The translations under genes and the position numbers were made by a program. The notes beneath the pieces are model-generated. The model searched no databases, was not told the origin of the DNA, and was given only the letters and a program-made list of their open reading frames with translations. DNA of 64,000 nucleotides from Faecalicatena absiana (lineage in GTDB: Bacteria; Bacillota; Bacilli; Lactobacillales; Lactobacillaceae), in contig JAEDAG010000001.1 in NCBI GenBank assembly GCA_017309015.1, positions 664,223 through 728,222 on the forward strand, written 5' to 3'. Below, piece after piece: positions 53,115-62,886 of the stretch; within the stretch, counting starts at the first letter, position 1, and every line of letters starts with the position of its first letter.

Positions 53115-54923
53115 TTAGCCGATCGTGGTCATCGTCTGGTAGATCAGCAAGCCATAGTGGCTGTTCTTGACCAGGCTGACGCTGGCCATGACCAAGACGC
53201 GCGCCCCGTCTTTGGTGATGACATGGTAGCGCAGCTGGCGGACCTGCCCCAGGTTCTCCTCTTTGACAAAGTCTTTCTGCCAGGCACGGACGCGCTCCAG
53301 GTCCTCTGGCGCGACCACGTGGCTGACGTGTTTGTTGATCGTGTCATAGAAATTCCACAAGTTCTTGTAGCCCAGCAGGTCCAGGGCCTGCTGGTTGGCA
53401 AACAGAATCCGCCCGTCCTTCTCCGGCTGGATAATCAGCAAGGCCGTCGGCATATGGGCCACGACGTCGTGCAGGTTGAAGGCTAGCTGCGAGCGCAGGA
53501 TCTGCTTGCCCTGGCCGGAATAGCGCTGCATCCCCTTCTTCCCGTTCAGCTTGACGTCATACAAGGCTTCATCAGCATGGCTGATCAAAGTCTTAAGCGA
53601 CTCGCCCTGATCTGGATAGTCCGCGTAGCCCAAGGACAAGGAATAGACAATGTGGTGGCCATTGTGGTCCAGTTCGTGCGGGGCATCAACGATCTTCTTG
53701 AAGACGCGCTCTGCTTCCGGAGCTGTTTGCCCCAGCAGGGCCAGCAGGAATTCATCCCCGCCGCTGCGGCAGACAAGGCCGCTCTCCCCGGCCGCTTCTT
53801 TCAAGGACTGGGCCAGCTGCTTTAAGACCGCGTCACCGGTTTGGTGACCATAGTAGTCGTTGAAGAACTTGAAGTCGTCAACGTCCAAAATCGCCAAAGC
53901 AAACGGCTGCTTTGGCCGGCGACGCTGCTCCTTTTCCATAGCCTCCTCAAAGCCCCGCCGGTTGTAGATCTGGGTCAAGGCATCGTACCTGGCGGCCCGG
54001 CGCAGATCAAACAAGATGCCCAGCCGCCTGATGGCGACCATGGTCAAGATCAGCAATAGCAGGTCCACGAGCAAGGCATAGGCCAAAAAGCGCCGGGTTT
54101 TCCGCTTGTAGGTCCACCCGCCTGTTGGAGCCAGGTCAAAACGCCAATGGCTGCCGCCCTGGCTGATCTCAAAGCTATAGCTTTGGGGATTTTCTGGCTG
54201 CTTCTTGGACGCGAGAACCACTGCTCGCTCCTGGCTGCCAGGAGCCAGGTTCTTGGTCAGCTTGTAGTCGACATGGGCTATTTTCAAGCTGGCGGTCGTA
54301 ATTTTCAAGATTTCCGAAATTTTGACTTCACAAGCCGCGTAGCCCCAGAGAACCTTCCGGCCCTGCTGCTTCAGGAAAATCGGCTGGTAAAAAATGAAGC
54401 CGCGGCTGCCGTCGCTCAAGTCCACCGGCCCCTGAATGACCATCTCATCGTGCTTGACCGCGTAGCAGCGGGCCAACTGGCCGCTTTTGGCCCTCATCGT
54501 TTTAGCCGCCCTGTGGCTGTTTTCTGGATAAAAAAACCGCTCGATATCCCCTTTTTGGGGCAAAAGCTGGAGGCTGACCGCGTACTTCTGCCGCGCTACC
54601 AGCTGCTTGGCTATGGCTTTAAAATTGTTGATCTTGCCATTGCTTTGGGCCGTAATCAGCCGCAATTCCGCGGTCATGGTCCGGGCCCGGTTCAGCTCCT
54701 GGCTGGCCGTCAAGGCAGTAGTCTTCGCGGCTATTTTGGCCTTGATCAATTCGTCGGCCTTGCCGCGCTCATATTCGCTTTTGGTCAGACCGTAGGTGCC
54801 CACGGCCATAATTGCCAGCACGATCGTCAATAAGAGCACGCCGTATTTTTTCTCCCAGTGGCTTTTGCTTTGTTCCCTAATAATGATTCCACCTTTATTT
54901 TTATCACTTAGTTTTCTTATCAT
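53115..54923 (-). CDS. Membrane GGDEF diguanylate cyclase with CHASE-like and PAS domains
   Basis: A 602-residue membrane protein. Helix 1 (about 28-45), a CHASE-like extracellular domain (to about 270), helix 2 (about 280-300), an intact GGDEF domain with CRSGGDEFLLAL (about residue 395) and a C-terminal PAS domain. It should make cyclic di-GMP. The inhibitory RxxD site is not visible at its usual position. The first ATG (54923) has no clear ribosome binding site; AAAGGTGG lies inside the frame at about codon 10, so a rare ATT start nearby is possible. It is convergent with DUF1836. Confidence 0.88.
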   Translation of the reverse strand: MIRKLSDKNKGGIIIREQSKSHWEKKYGVLLLTIVLAIMAVGTYGLTKSEYERGKADELIKAKIAAKTTALTASQELNRARTMTAELRLITAQSNGKINNFKAIAKQLVARQKYAVSLQLLPQKGDIERFFYPENSHRAAKTMRAKSGQLARCYAVKHDEMVIQGPVDLSDGSRGFIFYQPIFLKQQGRKVLWGYAACEVKISEILKITTASLKIAHVDYKLTKNLAPGSQERAVVLASKKQPENPQSYSFEISQGGSHWRFDLAPTGGWTYKRKTRRFLAYALLVDLLLLILTMVAIRRLGILFDLRRAARYDALTQIYNRRGFEEAMEKEQRRRPKQPFALAILDVDDFKFFNDYYGHQTGDAVLKQLAQSLKEAAGESGLVCRSGGDEFLLALLGQTAPEAERVFKKIVDAPHELDHNGHHIVYSLSLGYADYPDQGESLKTLISHADEALYDVKLNGKKGMQRYSGQGKQILRSQLAFNLHDVVAHMPTALLIIQPEKDGRILFANQQALDLLGYKNLWNFYDTINKHVSHVVAPEDLERVRAWQKDFVKEENLGQVRQLRYHVITKDGARVLVMASVSLVKNSHYGLLIYQTMTTIG

Positions 54924-55070
54924 ATCACGTTAGCTTGCATAACAGTTTCCTTATTATCGCACATAGTTTTCCAAAAAGCCATCTGCCGGCAGCAAAGTTA
55001 TTAAAAAGGCAAAAAGCAGCTTTTTTCTTGCTAAATCAGCACTTTTCGCGTGCATATTATTATTCTAATA

Positions 55071-56670
55071 ACTTAAACTTCCCACACCAAAAAGAACTAT
55101 GAAGCCTTGAAAACTCAATAGTTTAACCAGTAAATATTCAATTATGCTGCTAGTGATGGCGATATAGCCTCTTGCATGTACTTCGGGAGGCGGGAAATGA
55201 AAGCTTTGGTGAACCTTTCCATCTGTTCTTCTGTCAGTTGGAAGATCTCTTTCACGCTCTCGAACATGGCTTCCACCAGGATCTGAAGGGAGTGATGAAA
55301 AGTAATGTCCGCAAGCTCGTCTATCATGCAGTAAAAGAGCTCGCCTATTGTCCTATCATCTTCATCATCTCGCTTCTCAACTGACATGAACATGTAGCGC
55401 AGAAAGACGAAAGCCGTATGGGCAGTCAATGCATCATATGAGAGGCCGTGGTATTCAGTACCAAGTTTCAAGAAACTCTTGCAGGTCTTGAAGAAGACTT
55501 CGATGTCCCATCTTTTGCCGTAAATTCTGATGATCTCATTTTCATCGATCATCATGTCCGTGCAAATAAGAGCGAGCCAATCTTTGCGGTTGGAGCGATT
55601 TCTTACGCAGACTATTCTGGCATCAACCTGGGCATCATCCTTGGCAGGATCTCCAACCTTTACAGGGACGGACAAGAGATATCTTGAACGACCTCGCCGC
55701 TTCTTGCATGCGCTGAAGATCTGCTTGACGTTCATCCGCTTACCATCGAACTCGTATGTGATCTTGGAACTCTTCTTCACCATGGCAATTACGTTTAGGT
55801 CACGTTGCTTGATCTGGACGATCTGATGAGGATTGGAGAACCAAGTGTCAAACATGACGTACTTAGCAGTAAGCCCTGCTTTCAAAGCTTGATCGAGTAG
55901 CTGGATAACTACATCGGTCCCCTTTGATTGGGCCATAATTCGTCTTTTGGCCGCGATTGTGCGCTTGTCGATCTTCTTGGTTGTCCCGATGACATTCTGA
56001 TCATTCTTTGAGGACAAGAGAGATGAAGCGATTGGGACGAAGGAGGATCCATCAGTCCAACCCATGGTCATCATCCGAAAGCCCTTCTTGTAGGTCATCG
56101 AAACGTGGTCGAATACTTTGGCAGCCAGCTCAGTCTTCTTGTATCCAGTTCTGGAGTAGAGCGAATCGTCAAAGACGAAGCAATCCGCACGTTGGTCAGA
56201 GGTCAGATCTTTCAGATGCCCATTGACGATCTTCTCAGCTAGCAGAATAGTGAAGCGGAGCCAGTTGATATGTGGGTTCTGCATGAATCGATAGTAGGTG
56301 TTTTTGGAGAAGCCAGCAGTACACTTGCCAGACTTCTGTTGCATGTACATGCTTCTGTCTCGAAACACATTACTGAAGATGTACGAAAGGATCGACCAAA
56401 GATGGATTCCTTTTGACTTGCGGAGCCCACATCTACGGAGAAGCTCCATAACTTTGTAGTCCTTGAAGAACTTTTCAACAGAACGAGAAATTTGGGGTTC
56501 GTTTTTGGTATCGAATGATGGTAAACTAGACATAGCACAAGCCTTTCGTTTGATATTGATGATGTTGTAGTTGAATTATATCAAGCGAACAAAGGCCTTG
56601 TGCTTTTTTATTGGCTAAACTATTGAATTTTCAAGGTACAAGCCCACTTTTGCAAGTGGGAAGTTTAAGT
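55071..56670 (-). mobile_element. IS4-family insertion element
   Basis: About 1.6 kb. The outer ends share ACTTAAACTTCCCAC in inverted orientation (55071-55085 and 56656-56670), and an inner inverted pair reads CCTTGAAAACTCAATAGTTTA (left, 55105-55125) and CCTTGAAAATTCAATAGTTTA (right). The single transposase gene lies between. No target duplication was established. Confidence 0.75.
55142..56533 (-). CDS. IS4-family DDE transposase
   Basis: A 463-residue transposase, full length. DDE residues: Asp pair in CFVFDDSLYSR, Asp in VMFDTWFSNP and Glu in the YREK signature IYGKRWDIEVFFKTCK (Y-2-R-3-E-6-K spacing). The reading frame is intact, so the element may be active. It carries no passenger gene. 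Confidence 0.93.
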   Translation of the reverse strand: MSSLPSFDTKNEPQISRSVEKFFKDYKVMELLRRCGLRKSKGIHLWSILSYIFSNVFRDRSMYMQQKSGKCTAGFSKNTYYRFMQNPHINWLRFTILLAEKIVNGHLKDLTSDQRADCFVFDDSLYSRTGYKKTELAAKVFDHVSMTYKKGFRMMTMGWTDGSSFVPIASSLLSSKNDQNVIGTTKKIDKRTIAAKRRIMAQSKGTDVVIQLLDQALKAGLTAKYVMFDTWFSNPHQIVQIKQRDLNVIAMVKKSSKITYEFDGKRMNVKQIFSACKKRRGRSRYLLSVPVKVGDPAKDDAQVDARIVCVRNRSNRKDWLALICTDMMIDENEIIRIYGKRWDIEVFFKTCKSFLKLGTEYHGLSYDALTAHTAFVFLRYMFMSVEKRDDEDDRTIGELFYCMIDELADITFHHSLQILVEAMFESVKEIFQLTEEQMERFTKAFISRLPKYMQEAISPSLAA

Positions 56671-56698
56671 AATAATACAATGATCATTTGTAAAAAAA

Positions 56699-56738
56699 GA
56701 CCAAGCTTCCACTGGCGAAAGCTTGGTCTTTGCTTGTC
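56699..56738 (-). terminator. Terminator of the GtrB-like gene
   Basis: AAGACCAAGCTT and AAGCTTGGTCTT (56698-56732) form a stem just past the stop on the minus strand. Confidence 0.75.
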
Positions 56739-56739
56739 T

Positions 56740-57687
56740 TTAGTCGATCTTCTTCACGTCGTCGATATTGGATTCACGTGAAATATAGTGCGGCCGGCGC
56801 TTGCTCTCCATGTAGACCTTGGCCAGGTACTGGCACATGACCCCCAGAGACAGCATGATCAAGCCGCCGATAAAAATGATCACGCAGATCAGCGATGCCC
56901 AGCCGGCAACCGGGTCGCCAATGGCAATCTTTCTGATAATGATCACGATCAGCATGATGAAGGCCACAAAGGTCATCAAAATCCCCATCCATGAGGACAA
57001 GGTCAGCGGCACCAGGGAGAAGTTGACGATCCCGTCCAAGGCATACTTGAACAGCTTCCAGAAGTTCCACTTGGTCTCCCCGGCCACGCGCTCCACGTTT
57101 TCATAGGGCAGCCAGTAAGTCTTGAAGCCAACCCAGCCGAAAATCCCCTTGGAGAAGCGGTTGTACTCGCTCATTTCGATGATGGCGTCCACCATGTCCC
57201 GCTTCATCAAGCGGAAGTCCCGGGCCCCGTCAACGATGTCGGAGTCGGAGATCTTGTTGATGATCTGGTAGAACTTGTGGGCAAACCAGCTGCGGACTGG
57301 CGGCTCGCCCGACCGGTCTTCCCGGCGGGTAGCGACGGAGTCGTATTCGCCTGAGTCCAAAATAGCGATCATCTTCGGCAGCAGGGCCGGCGGGTCCTGC
57401 AGGTCGGCGTCCATGACCGCGACATAGTCGCCGTGGGCATTGACGAAGCCGGCGTACATGGCCGATTCCTTCCCGAAGTTTCTGGAGAAGGAAATGTAGT
57501 AGACATGCGGGTCCTTTTTGGCAAAATCCTTGAGGATTTCCAGTGTCTTGTCCCGGGAGCCGTCGTTGACAAAAATCAATTCATAGTCGTTTTTCAGTTC
57601 CTGCATCACTTTCGTGACGACTGGGTAGAACAGAGGCAAAGCCTCTTCTTCGTTGTAGCAGGGAACGATGATTGAGATCTTCTTCAT
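56740..57687 (-). CDS. GtrB-like family 2 glycosyltransferase (polyprenyl-phosphate sugar synthase)
   Basis: A 315-residue GT2 enzyme of the DPM1/GtrB type. IVPCYNEEEALPLF, FVNDGSRDKT and the DxD region VMDADLQDPP mark the catalytic domain; two membrane helices (about 230-255 and 265-290) follow. It should load a sugar onto undecaprenyl phosphate. I use ATG 57687, ten bases after the stop of the upstream GT-C gene; there is no strong ribosome binding site, so coupling is likely. The pair would glycosylate an external polymer. Confidence 0.9.
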   Translation of the reverse strand: MKKISIIVPCYNEEEALPLFYPVVTKVMQELKNDYELIFVNDGSRDKTLEILKDFAKKDPHVYYISFSRNFGKESAMYAGFVNAHGDYVAVMDADLQDPPALLPKMIAILDSGEYDSVATRREDRSGEPPVRSWFAHKFYQIINKISDSDIVDGARDFRLMKRDMVDAIIEMSEYNRFSKGIFGWVGFKTYWLPYENVERVAGETKWNFWKLFKYALDGIVNFSLVPLTLSSWMGILMTFVAFIMLIVIIIRKIAIGDPVAGWASLICVIIFIGGLIMLSLGVMCQYLAKVYMESKRRPHYISRESNIDDVKKID

Positions 57688-57697
57688 AATGTTGCTG

Positions 57698-59635
57698 CTA
57701 TGCCTTCTTTTCTTCTCTCTTCTTGAAAAAACCGCCGCGCCAAAGCAAGCCCCAAACGACCGCGGCAAATTGCCCCAGCAAAGAGACCGCGATGGCCAAC
57801 TTGATCCAGAACGGCGTCTGGAATTCCAAGTAGGCGGTGTTGGTGCCCTTGGTCTTTTCGGGAACCGTTGGGGCGCCAACCCGGTTGCGCTTGTACTTGG
57901 TCAAGACCCGCCCGTTGACGGTCAGCTTGGACTGCTTGTAGGTAATGACTGGCAATTGCTGCTTGTGCTTGCCCTTCTTGGCCTTCCAGGTCAATTTCAA
58001 GCCGTGCTTGACCGCCTTGATCTTGACATTGCGGTTGTGGTTCATGACGGACTTGCGGTAAGCGGCGGTAATCTTGGAGTTCTCCATCGTATAATACTGC
58101 TTCCACTTGTAAGTGTACAAGTGGCTTGGCACGTCAGGCTCTGGATCCCACTTGTAGACCGGCAGGTAGTCCGGAATGGCCTTCTCGGTCATGTCCAGGA
58201 AGACTTGCAGGTCATGGGCATGAGTGGCCGCGTTAGTGTCCACCAGCGCCTGCTTGCGCTGGTCATCCAGCTTGACTGGGTGATAGGCACCGTAGTCTTC
58301 CATCGCCTTCTTTTTCTTCTTTTTCTTCTCGCGGGGGCTGGTCTTTTGGGTCTCTTCGCCGAATTTGGTGTTCCGGCTGCGGCCAACGTTGTTTTGGTAG
58401 CCAGCCCAGGCATTGGAGGTCAAGGTGATGACCAGGCAGTCAGCTGCCGCGAAAGTCAGCAGGCCGAGCAAGGCATAGGCCGCGGCCTTGACCCACTTTT
58501 GCTTGCGGCGCAGGATGTGCTCAAACGAAAGACCCAGCCCGACGATCAACAAGGGGTAAGCGATGCAGACGAAACGGGATGGGAACTGAATGAAGCGGGC
58601 CAAGGCCGGCAAGTGGTTAGTGATCCGGTCCCATTCAACCAAGCGGGAGGCCAGAAGCAGCCAAAAGCCGCCATAAAGCGAGACGACGACGTTGGCCTTG
58701 CTTTCCTCGCGCGTCCAGATCGCGTAGATGACTTGGACGATAAAGGCGTAGGCCAGCCAGTAAGTCAAGCTGTTCCGCAGGTTGTGGGTCAGAATTCTGA
58801 ACGGGTGGAAGGCCACCGTGGTGTGTTTCAAGTGGACCGCGTTTTCCAGCATCCTCATTGTCGCCGTTGGCGCCAAGGTATTGGTCTTGGACATCCAGTA
58901 CAGAGGCAAGAGGGTGTTGACCGTCAAGAAGATGGTCAAGAGCACCGCCTTCAAGGTGTTCAGCAAGATCCCCCGCTTGTCTTCGCGCTTGATGATGGCA
59001 TAGAGCCAGGCTGGCACCAGGAAGGCCATGTACATCAGCGCCGTGAGCAGGTGGATTTCCAAAGCGACCGTCATCAGGATGGTCAGCTTGATCCAGTGGA
59101 TTGGCTTCTCTTTATCATAGAACATGTCGCAAGCGACCAAAATCCCGTAAGGCATCAAGGCAGCGCCGATGCCGGTGAAGTTGGAGCCCGACTGCCAGCG
59201 CGGCAGCCAGCCGATAGTCATGTAGATGATCGTCACCAAAACGGCAATGCTGCCCCGTACATTAAAGCGGTGCACGGCCCTGTACATCCCCACGCCCCCG
59301 ACCGCGAAGACCAGGAAGCTGGTGATAATTTGATATCGGTACCAGGTCCCGACCGCCAGCAGCAACAATCCGTTCAAGTAGGCAAAGGCCGGGCCGTAAA
59401 GCGCGTTAATTACCCGGCCTGACTGGTTGAACCCGTACAGAGTCATGAACCAGCTAAGGTTGCCGTTTCTAATTTGCTCCTCGGTTTCATAGAAGCGGTT
59501 GAAGTGGAAAATCGTATCGGAACCGATAATGATGTTCCCTGTTCGCATCTGCCGGTAGGCCAAATAGGCGGCAAAAAGAACGACCGCCAAATACGGCCAA
59601 CAGGCCGCATAGTTGATCTTTTTGAGCTTTTTCAT
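57698..59635 (-). CDS. Multi-spanning membrane protein, GT-C/YfhO-like glycosyltransferase
   Basis: A 645-residue membrane protein with about eleven hydrophobic segments, an extracellular DxxF-type loop after helix 1 (IIGSDTIFHFNRFYE), a basic run REKKKKKKKAM near residue 440 and a large C-terminal soluble domain before a final helix. It fits GT-C-fold proteins that use polyprenyl-phosphate sugars to modify wall polymers or proteins outside the cell. The GtrB-like partner gene follows directly. Start ATG 59635 follows AAAGGGAAAAG. The acceptor is unknown. Confidence 0.82.
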   Translation of the reverse strand: MKKLKKINYAACWPYLAVVLFAAYLAYRQMRTGNIIIGSDTIFHFNRFYETEEQIRNGNLSWFMTLYGFNQSGRVINALYGPAFAYLNGLLLLAVGTWYRYQIITSFLVFAVGGVGMYRAVHRFNVRGSIAVLVTIIYMTIGWLPRWQSGSNFTGIGAALMPYGILVACDMFYDKEKPIHWIKLTILMTVALEIHLLTALMYMAFLVPAWLYAIIKREDKRGILLNTLKAVLLTIFLTVNTLLPLYWMSKTNTLAPTATMRMLENAVHLKHTTVAFHPFRILTHNLRNSLTYWLAYAFIVQVIYAIWTREESKANVVVSLYGGFWLLLASRLVEWDRITNHLPALARFIQFPSRFVCIAYPLLIVGLGLSFEHILRRKQKWVKAAAYALLGLLTFAAADCLVITLTSNAWAGYQNNVGRSRNTKFGEETQKTSPREKKKKKKKAMEDYGAYHPVKLDDQRKQALVDTNAATHAHDLQVFLDMTEKAIPDYLPVYKWDPEPDVPSHLYTYKWKQYYTMENSKITAAYRKSVMNHNRNVKIKAVKHGLKLTWKAKKGKHKQQLPVITYKQSKLTVNGRVLTKYKRNRVGAPTVPEKTKGTNTAYLEFQTPFWIKLAIAVSLLGQFAAVVWGLLWRGGFFKKREEKKA

Positions 59636-59837
59636 ATTTATAGTCTTTTCCCTTTCTTCGACTGATCCGATGGCAGGGTATGCCAAATAAGCATATATCC
59701 TGCCTTGGCATATTCCTAATAATACTATAGTTTCTGTGTTTTTCAAAAAAATGCGGCTAAAATCAAGGTAAGTATCATAAAAGCTGCCGATTATGCACGT
59801 CTTTGCATAAAAAGGCGTGCATAAGTGCTAGCGCGCA

Positions 59838-59970
59838 AAAAAAGACAGCCAGGGGATGGCTGTCTTCTAGGTAGTGTATATATGTTGTGTATGTGTATAT
59901 CAGGGAAAGAAAAATATAAAAAATAGAGTTCATAGACTAAGATCTCTCTTGTCTATGCTTCATATCATAC
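59838..59970 (-). ncRNA. Possible small RNA on the minus strand
   Basis: A strong terminator for minus-strand transcription (AAGACAGCCA/TGGCTGTCTT then seven T's, 59865-59835) has no gene to serve, since only the plus-strand facilitator gene lies to its right. Upstream of it are a hairpin CATAGAC/GTCTATG (59957-59931) and a TATGAT hexamer (59969-59964). A transcript of about 130 nt is possible. The -35 is poor. Confidence 0.35.
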
Positions 59971-60169
59971 GGGGAAGTTATGAACAATTTGTGAACACAT
60001 TTCTCCTCTTTCGTGAATTTTGCTTAACAAAATGCTAACTTTTACGAGATTGGACCTTTATGGCAATTTTCTCCGCTGGTGTTGCACAAAATCCGTTTTT
60101 TGTCAAAAAAATTGCCGCGAATCTTAAGTTTTTGTAACAACTTCTATTTCTTTTAGTCTTTTTGGCGTG

Positions 60170-60175
60170 TATAAT
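60170..60175 (+). promoter_or_regulatory. -10 box of the glycerol facilitator gene
   Basis: TATAAT at 60170-60175 within GTGTATAATG; the -35 region (TTTAGT) is weak. The leader is about 50 nt. Confidence 0.5.
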
Positions 60176-60228
60176 GTCCTTGTTATTGTGTTAAAAAATT
60201 TGATTATTGTAATAAGGAGAACAGGATT

Positions 60229-60951
60229 TTGTTACAAAACCTCTTGTATGAGTTCTTGTCAACCGGACTCATGATTCTTTTCGGTGTCGGCGTTCACTGC
60301 GACGAAGTATTGAAGGACACTAAGTACCACGGCTCAGGCCACGTTTTCGCCATCACTACCTGGTCATTCGGCATTACTGCCTGCCTTTTCATCTTCGGCG
60401 GTGTCTGCATGAACCCTGCAATGGCTCTTTGCCAAGCAATCTTGGGCCTGATCCCATGGTCAGCCTTCATCCCTTACACGATCGCTGAATGCCTTGGTGC
60501 CTTCGCTGGTGCCTTGCTCGCCTACTTCATGTACGCTGACCACTTCAAGGCTTCAGAAGGCAACGTTGACGGCATTGCTACCCGCAACATCTTCTCAACC
60601 AACCCTAACCTGCGCAACCTGCCAAGAAACTGGATGGTCGAAATGATCGCCACTACTGTTTTCTTGACTGGGATCCTGGCAATCGTGGCCAAGTTTGAAA
60701 AGTTCGGCCAAACTCCACTGCTGGTTGGTCTCCTGGTATGGGCCATCGGTATGGGCCTGGGCGGTACCACTGGGTTCGCCATGAACCAAGCGCGTGACCT
60801 CGGTCCTCGTCTGGCTTACCAAATCCTGCCAATCAAGAACAAGGCCAACAACGACTGGCAATACGGCCTGATCGTTCCAGGCACGGCACCATTTGCCGGT
60901 GCCCTGGTCGCCGCAGCCTTTGTTAAGTACGTTCTGAAGCTGACTTTCTAA
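60229..60951 (+). CDS. glpF: Glycerol uptake facilitator / aquaporin (MIP family)
   Basis: A 240-residue six-helix channel. The first pore motif is CMNPAMAL and the second AMNQARDLGPRLA, where the usual NPA is NQA. It conducts glycerol, water or small acids such as lactic acid across the membrane. It starts at TTG 60229 with AAGGAG nine bases upstream. Codon use is that of a highly expressed gene. IS605 copy 2 begins only 7 bases after the stop, so the natural terminator has probably been displaced. Confidence 0.92.
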   Translation: MLQNLLYEFLSTGLMILFGVGVHCDEVLKDTKYHGSGHVFAITTWSFGITACLFIFGGVCMNPAMALCQAILGLIPWSAFIPYTIAECLGAFAGALLAYFMYADHFKASEGNVDGIATRNIFSTNPNLRNLPRNWMVEMIATTVFLTGILAIVAKFEKFGQTPLLVGLLVWAIGMGLGGTTGFAMNQARDLGPRLAYQILPIKNKANNDWQYGLIVPGTAPFAGALVAAAFVKYVLKLTF

Positions 60952-60958
60952 AATCAGC

Positions 60959-61227
60959 CAATGACATGCTCCCCCGACCAAGGTCGGGGGGTTCTTTATA
61001 GGCTAGTGCTCACGCGCAGCCTACAGCTTCTGAGAACTACCAACTTATTCTTGCAAGCAGGCTTGACCAAGGTCAAGCCTGCTTTTTTACTGGTTCTGTC
61101 CAGCAAGCTGAACAGCAGTGCAAAAACAGAGGTCAGTCTATTTATCACGGAAGTGCCCCCTCCGACGATTCCGCCAAACCGCATTGACTGCTGCTTGACG
61201 GTACGATTTTTTGCTTGCCCAGCTCTC
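60959..61227 (-). ncRNA. Predicted omega RNA and right end of IS605 copy 2
   Basis: The same conserved 3' region as copy 1 with both hairpins (61065-61092 and 60969-60990). The guide would continue into 60958 and below (GGCTGATTTTAGAAAGTCAG on the minus strand), which is the end of the glycerol facilitator gene. Confidence 0.55.
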
Positions 61228-62406
61228 TCAGAGCTGGGCAAGTCCTTTAAGCAAAATATTGATTGATGCATTGATGTCACGGTCATGATGTGCCTTGCAG
61301 AATGGGCAGTCCCATTCCCGCACTGACAGTGATTTCTTGCCCGTATCCTTGCCGCATTTTGAGCAGATTCGGCTGGTGTATGCTGGATTGACCTTGATGA
61401 GGATCTTTCCGTACTTCTTGCACTTGTATTCCAGCATGGCACGAAATCTGCCCCAACTTTGGCGCAGAATTGAGCGGGCAATGTGGTGATTCTTCGTCAT
61501 GTTCTTGATCTTGAGATCTTCAATGACGATAACATCGTATTCCCTCACAAGCTGATCCGTGATCTTGTGCAGATAGTCATCGCGCTGATTCGTGATGCGG
61601 CTCATATAGCGGTTCTTGGCGACATTGGCTTTCTGCCAGTTGCGATAGTCAAACAGGCTTTTTGCGTCAAGAGCCTTCCTGTTGGCGTCCTGCTGCGACT
61701 TAACCAAAGCCAAATGACGGCGCTTGGATGACTTGCTCTGCCAGATTTCTGCTTGTTTCTCGCAGTAATCTGATGAGAACTTGTCAAACTTTCTGCCGTC
61801 TGACAGGATGGCCAAGTGCGTCAGCCCCACGTCAATGCCAACCGCCTTGCCAGTCTTTGGCAGGAAGGCGGTCTTTTTCTCCACAATGATAGAAAGCCAG
61901 TAGCGCCCGCAAGCATCGACGCTGATCGTGTAGTGCTTGATCTTGCCGTCGATGACGCCGGTTTTCGATGATCTGACTCTTCTCAGCTTCGGCAGGAACA
62001 TGTTTCTTTTGCCCATGATCCGGATGCCGGACGACTTGCCAGTATATGACTGCTTGGCGCTGTGCTTTGAGTGGAAGCGGGGCTTGCGCCTCGTTCCGGC
62101 AAAGAACGCCTCCCAGGCATCGCTGATGTTCTTGGTCACGATTTGGAAGCTGGAGCTGTCGCTTGCCTTGAGGAATGGATATTCGTTCTTTAAAACGGGA
62201 AGCAGATTGTTAAGATCGAATTCCGTTAACAATTTTGATTTCTTGTTGTTCTTGTAGCGTTCCTGATAGAGGCTGACAAGCTGATTCCAGAGGAAGCGGT
62301 CATTGCCAAAGAACTGTCTAAGTTTGGCTTGTTGTACGAGAGTCGGGTACAGTCTGATTTTTACTCCATATTCCGGCAGATCTGACTTGCGCTTGCGTAT
62401 TGCCAT
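61228..62406 (-). CDS. tnpB: TnpB RNA-guided nuclease of IS605 copy 2
   Basis: A 392-residue TnpB, about 97 percent identical by eye to copy 1 (differences include H4R, N to S near HSAKQ, and DANRKALDAKSLFDY for DANKKVLGAKSLSDY). All RuvC acidic residues (GIDVGLTHLA, VIEDLKI, DRDINAS) and the zinc-finger cysteines are kept. GGAGGAAG precedes ATG 62406. Retention of intact tnpB in both copies while tnpA decays suggests selection for, or recent loss from, the nuclease pair. Confidence 0.93.
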   Translation of the reverse strand: MAIRKRKSDLPEYGVKIRLYPTLVQQAKLRQFFGNDRFLWNQLVSLYQERYKNNKKSKLLTEFDLNNLLPVLKNEYPFLKASDSSSFQIVTKNISDAWEAFFAGTRRKPRFHSKHSAKQSYTGKSSGIRIMGKRNMFLPKLRRVRSSKTGVIDGKIKHYTISVDACGRYWLSIIVEKKTAFLPKTGKAVGIDVGLTHLAILSDGRKFDKFSSDYCEKQAEIWQSKSSKRRHLALVKSQQDANRKALDAKSLFDYRNWQKANVAKNRYMSRITNQRDDYLHKITDQLVREYDVIVIEDLKIKNMTKNHHIARSILRQSWGRFRAMLEYKCKKYGKILIKVNPAYTSRICSKCGKDTGKKSLSVREWDCPFCKAHHDRDINASINILLKGLAQL

Positions 62407-62428
62407 GTCGCTTCCTCCTTTCTAGCGT

Positions 62429-62886
62429 TTAGTGAAACGGTCTATTCCATTGCATCTCAATGTATTTCTTGACGACAGCTTCGGTTGTCACTCCAATGCT
62501 TCCTGCGTAATAGCTCGGTGACCACCCCAGAAGTATTCCTTCATCGTTTCCGGGTACTTTTCAAAAAGCCACTTGGCCGTAATGCCTTTGAGCTTCTTGA
62601 CGATATTTGTCACGCTCTCTTTGGGTTTGGCAGACAGCAGAATATGCACGTGAGTTGGCATTATTTCCAGAGCCTTGACAGTATACTCATTCTCACGGCA
62701 GATCTGCAGGATCTTGTCCTTGAGTGAATCGACAATAATCGGATTAGCCAAGGCTTGATTGCGATACTTGGTACACCAGACGATGTGGTAATTGAGTTTG
62801 TATACGTAGCCTCGTCCATGGATGATATCTGGCTCATCATTCCTGAATTCGTATTTAACTATATGAGTTGCACCTTCTTTCAACAT
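62429..62886 (-). pseudogene. Frameshifted tnpA of IS605 copy 2
   Basis: It starts MLKEGATHIVKYEFRNDEPD and has the HUH motif HVHILLS. The frame ends at 62488 after YFWGGHRAITQ, but a one-base shift near 62530 restores WSPSYYAGSIGVTTEAVV, including the catalytic tyrosine, to a stop at 62429. A single-base deletion has therefore separated the nucleophile from the rest. Confidence 0.85.

Noticed and set aside
57668..59422. A 584-codon open frame antisense to the GT-C gene
   Set aside because: It is a shadow of a GC3-rich gene: Val/Gln/Asp/Arg-rich composition, no ribosome binding site, no recognisable domain.
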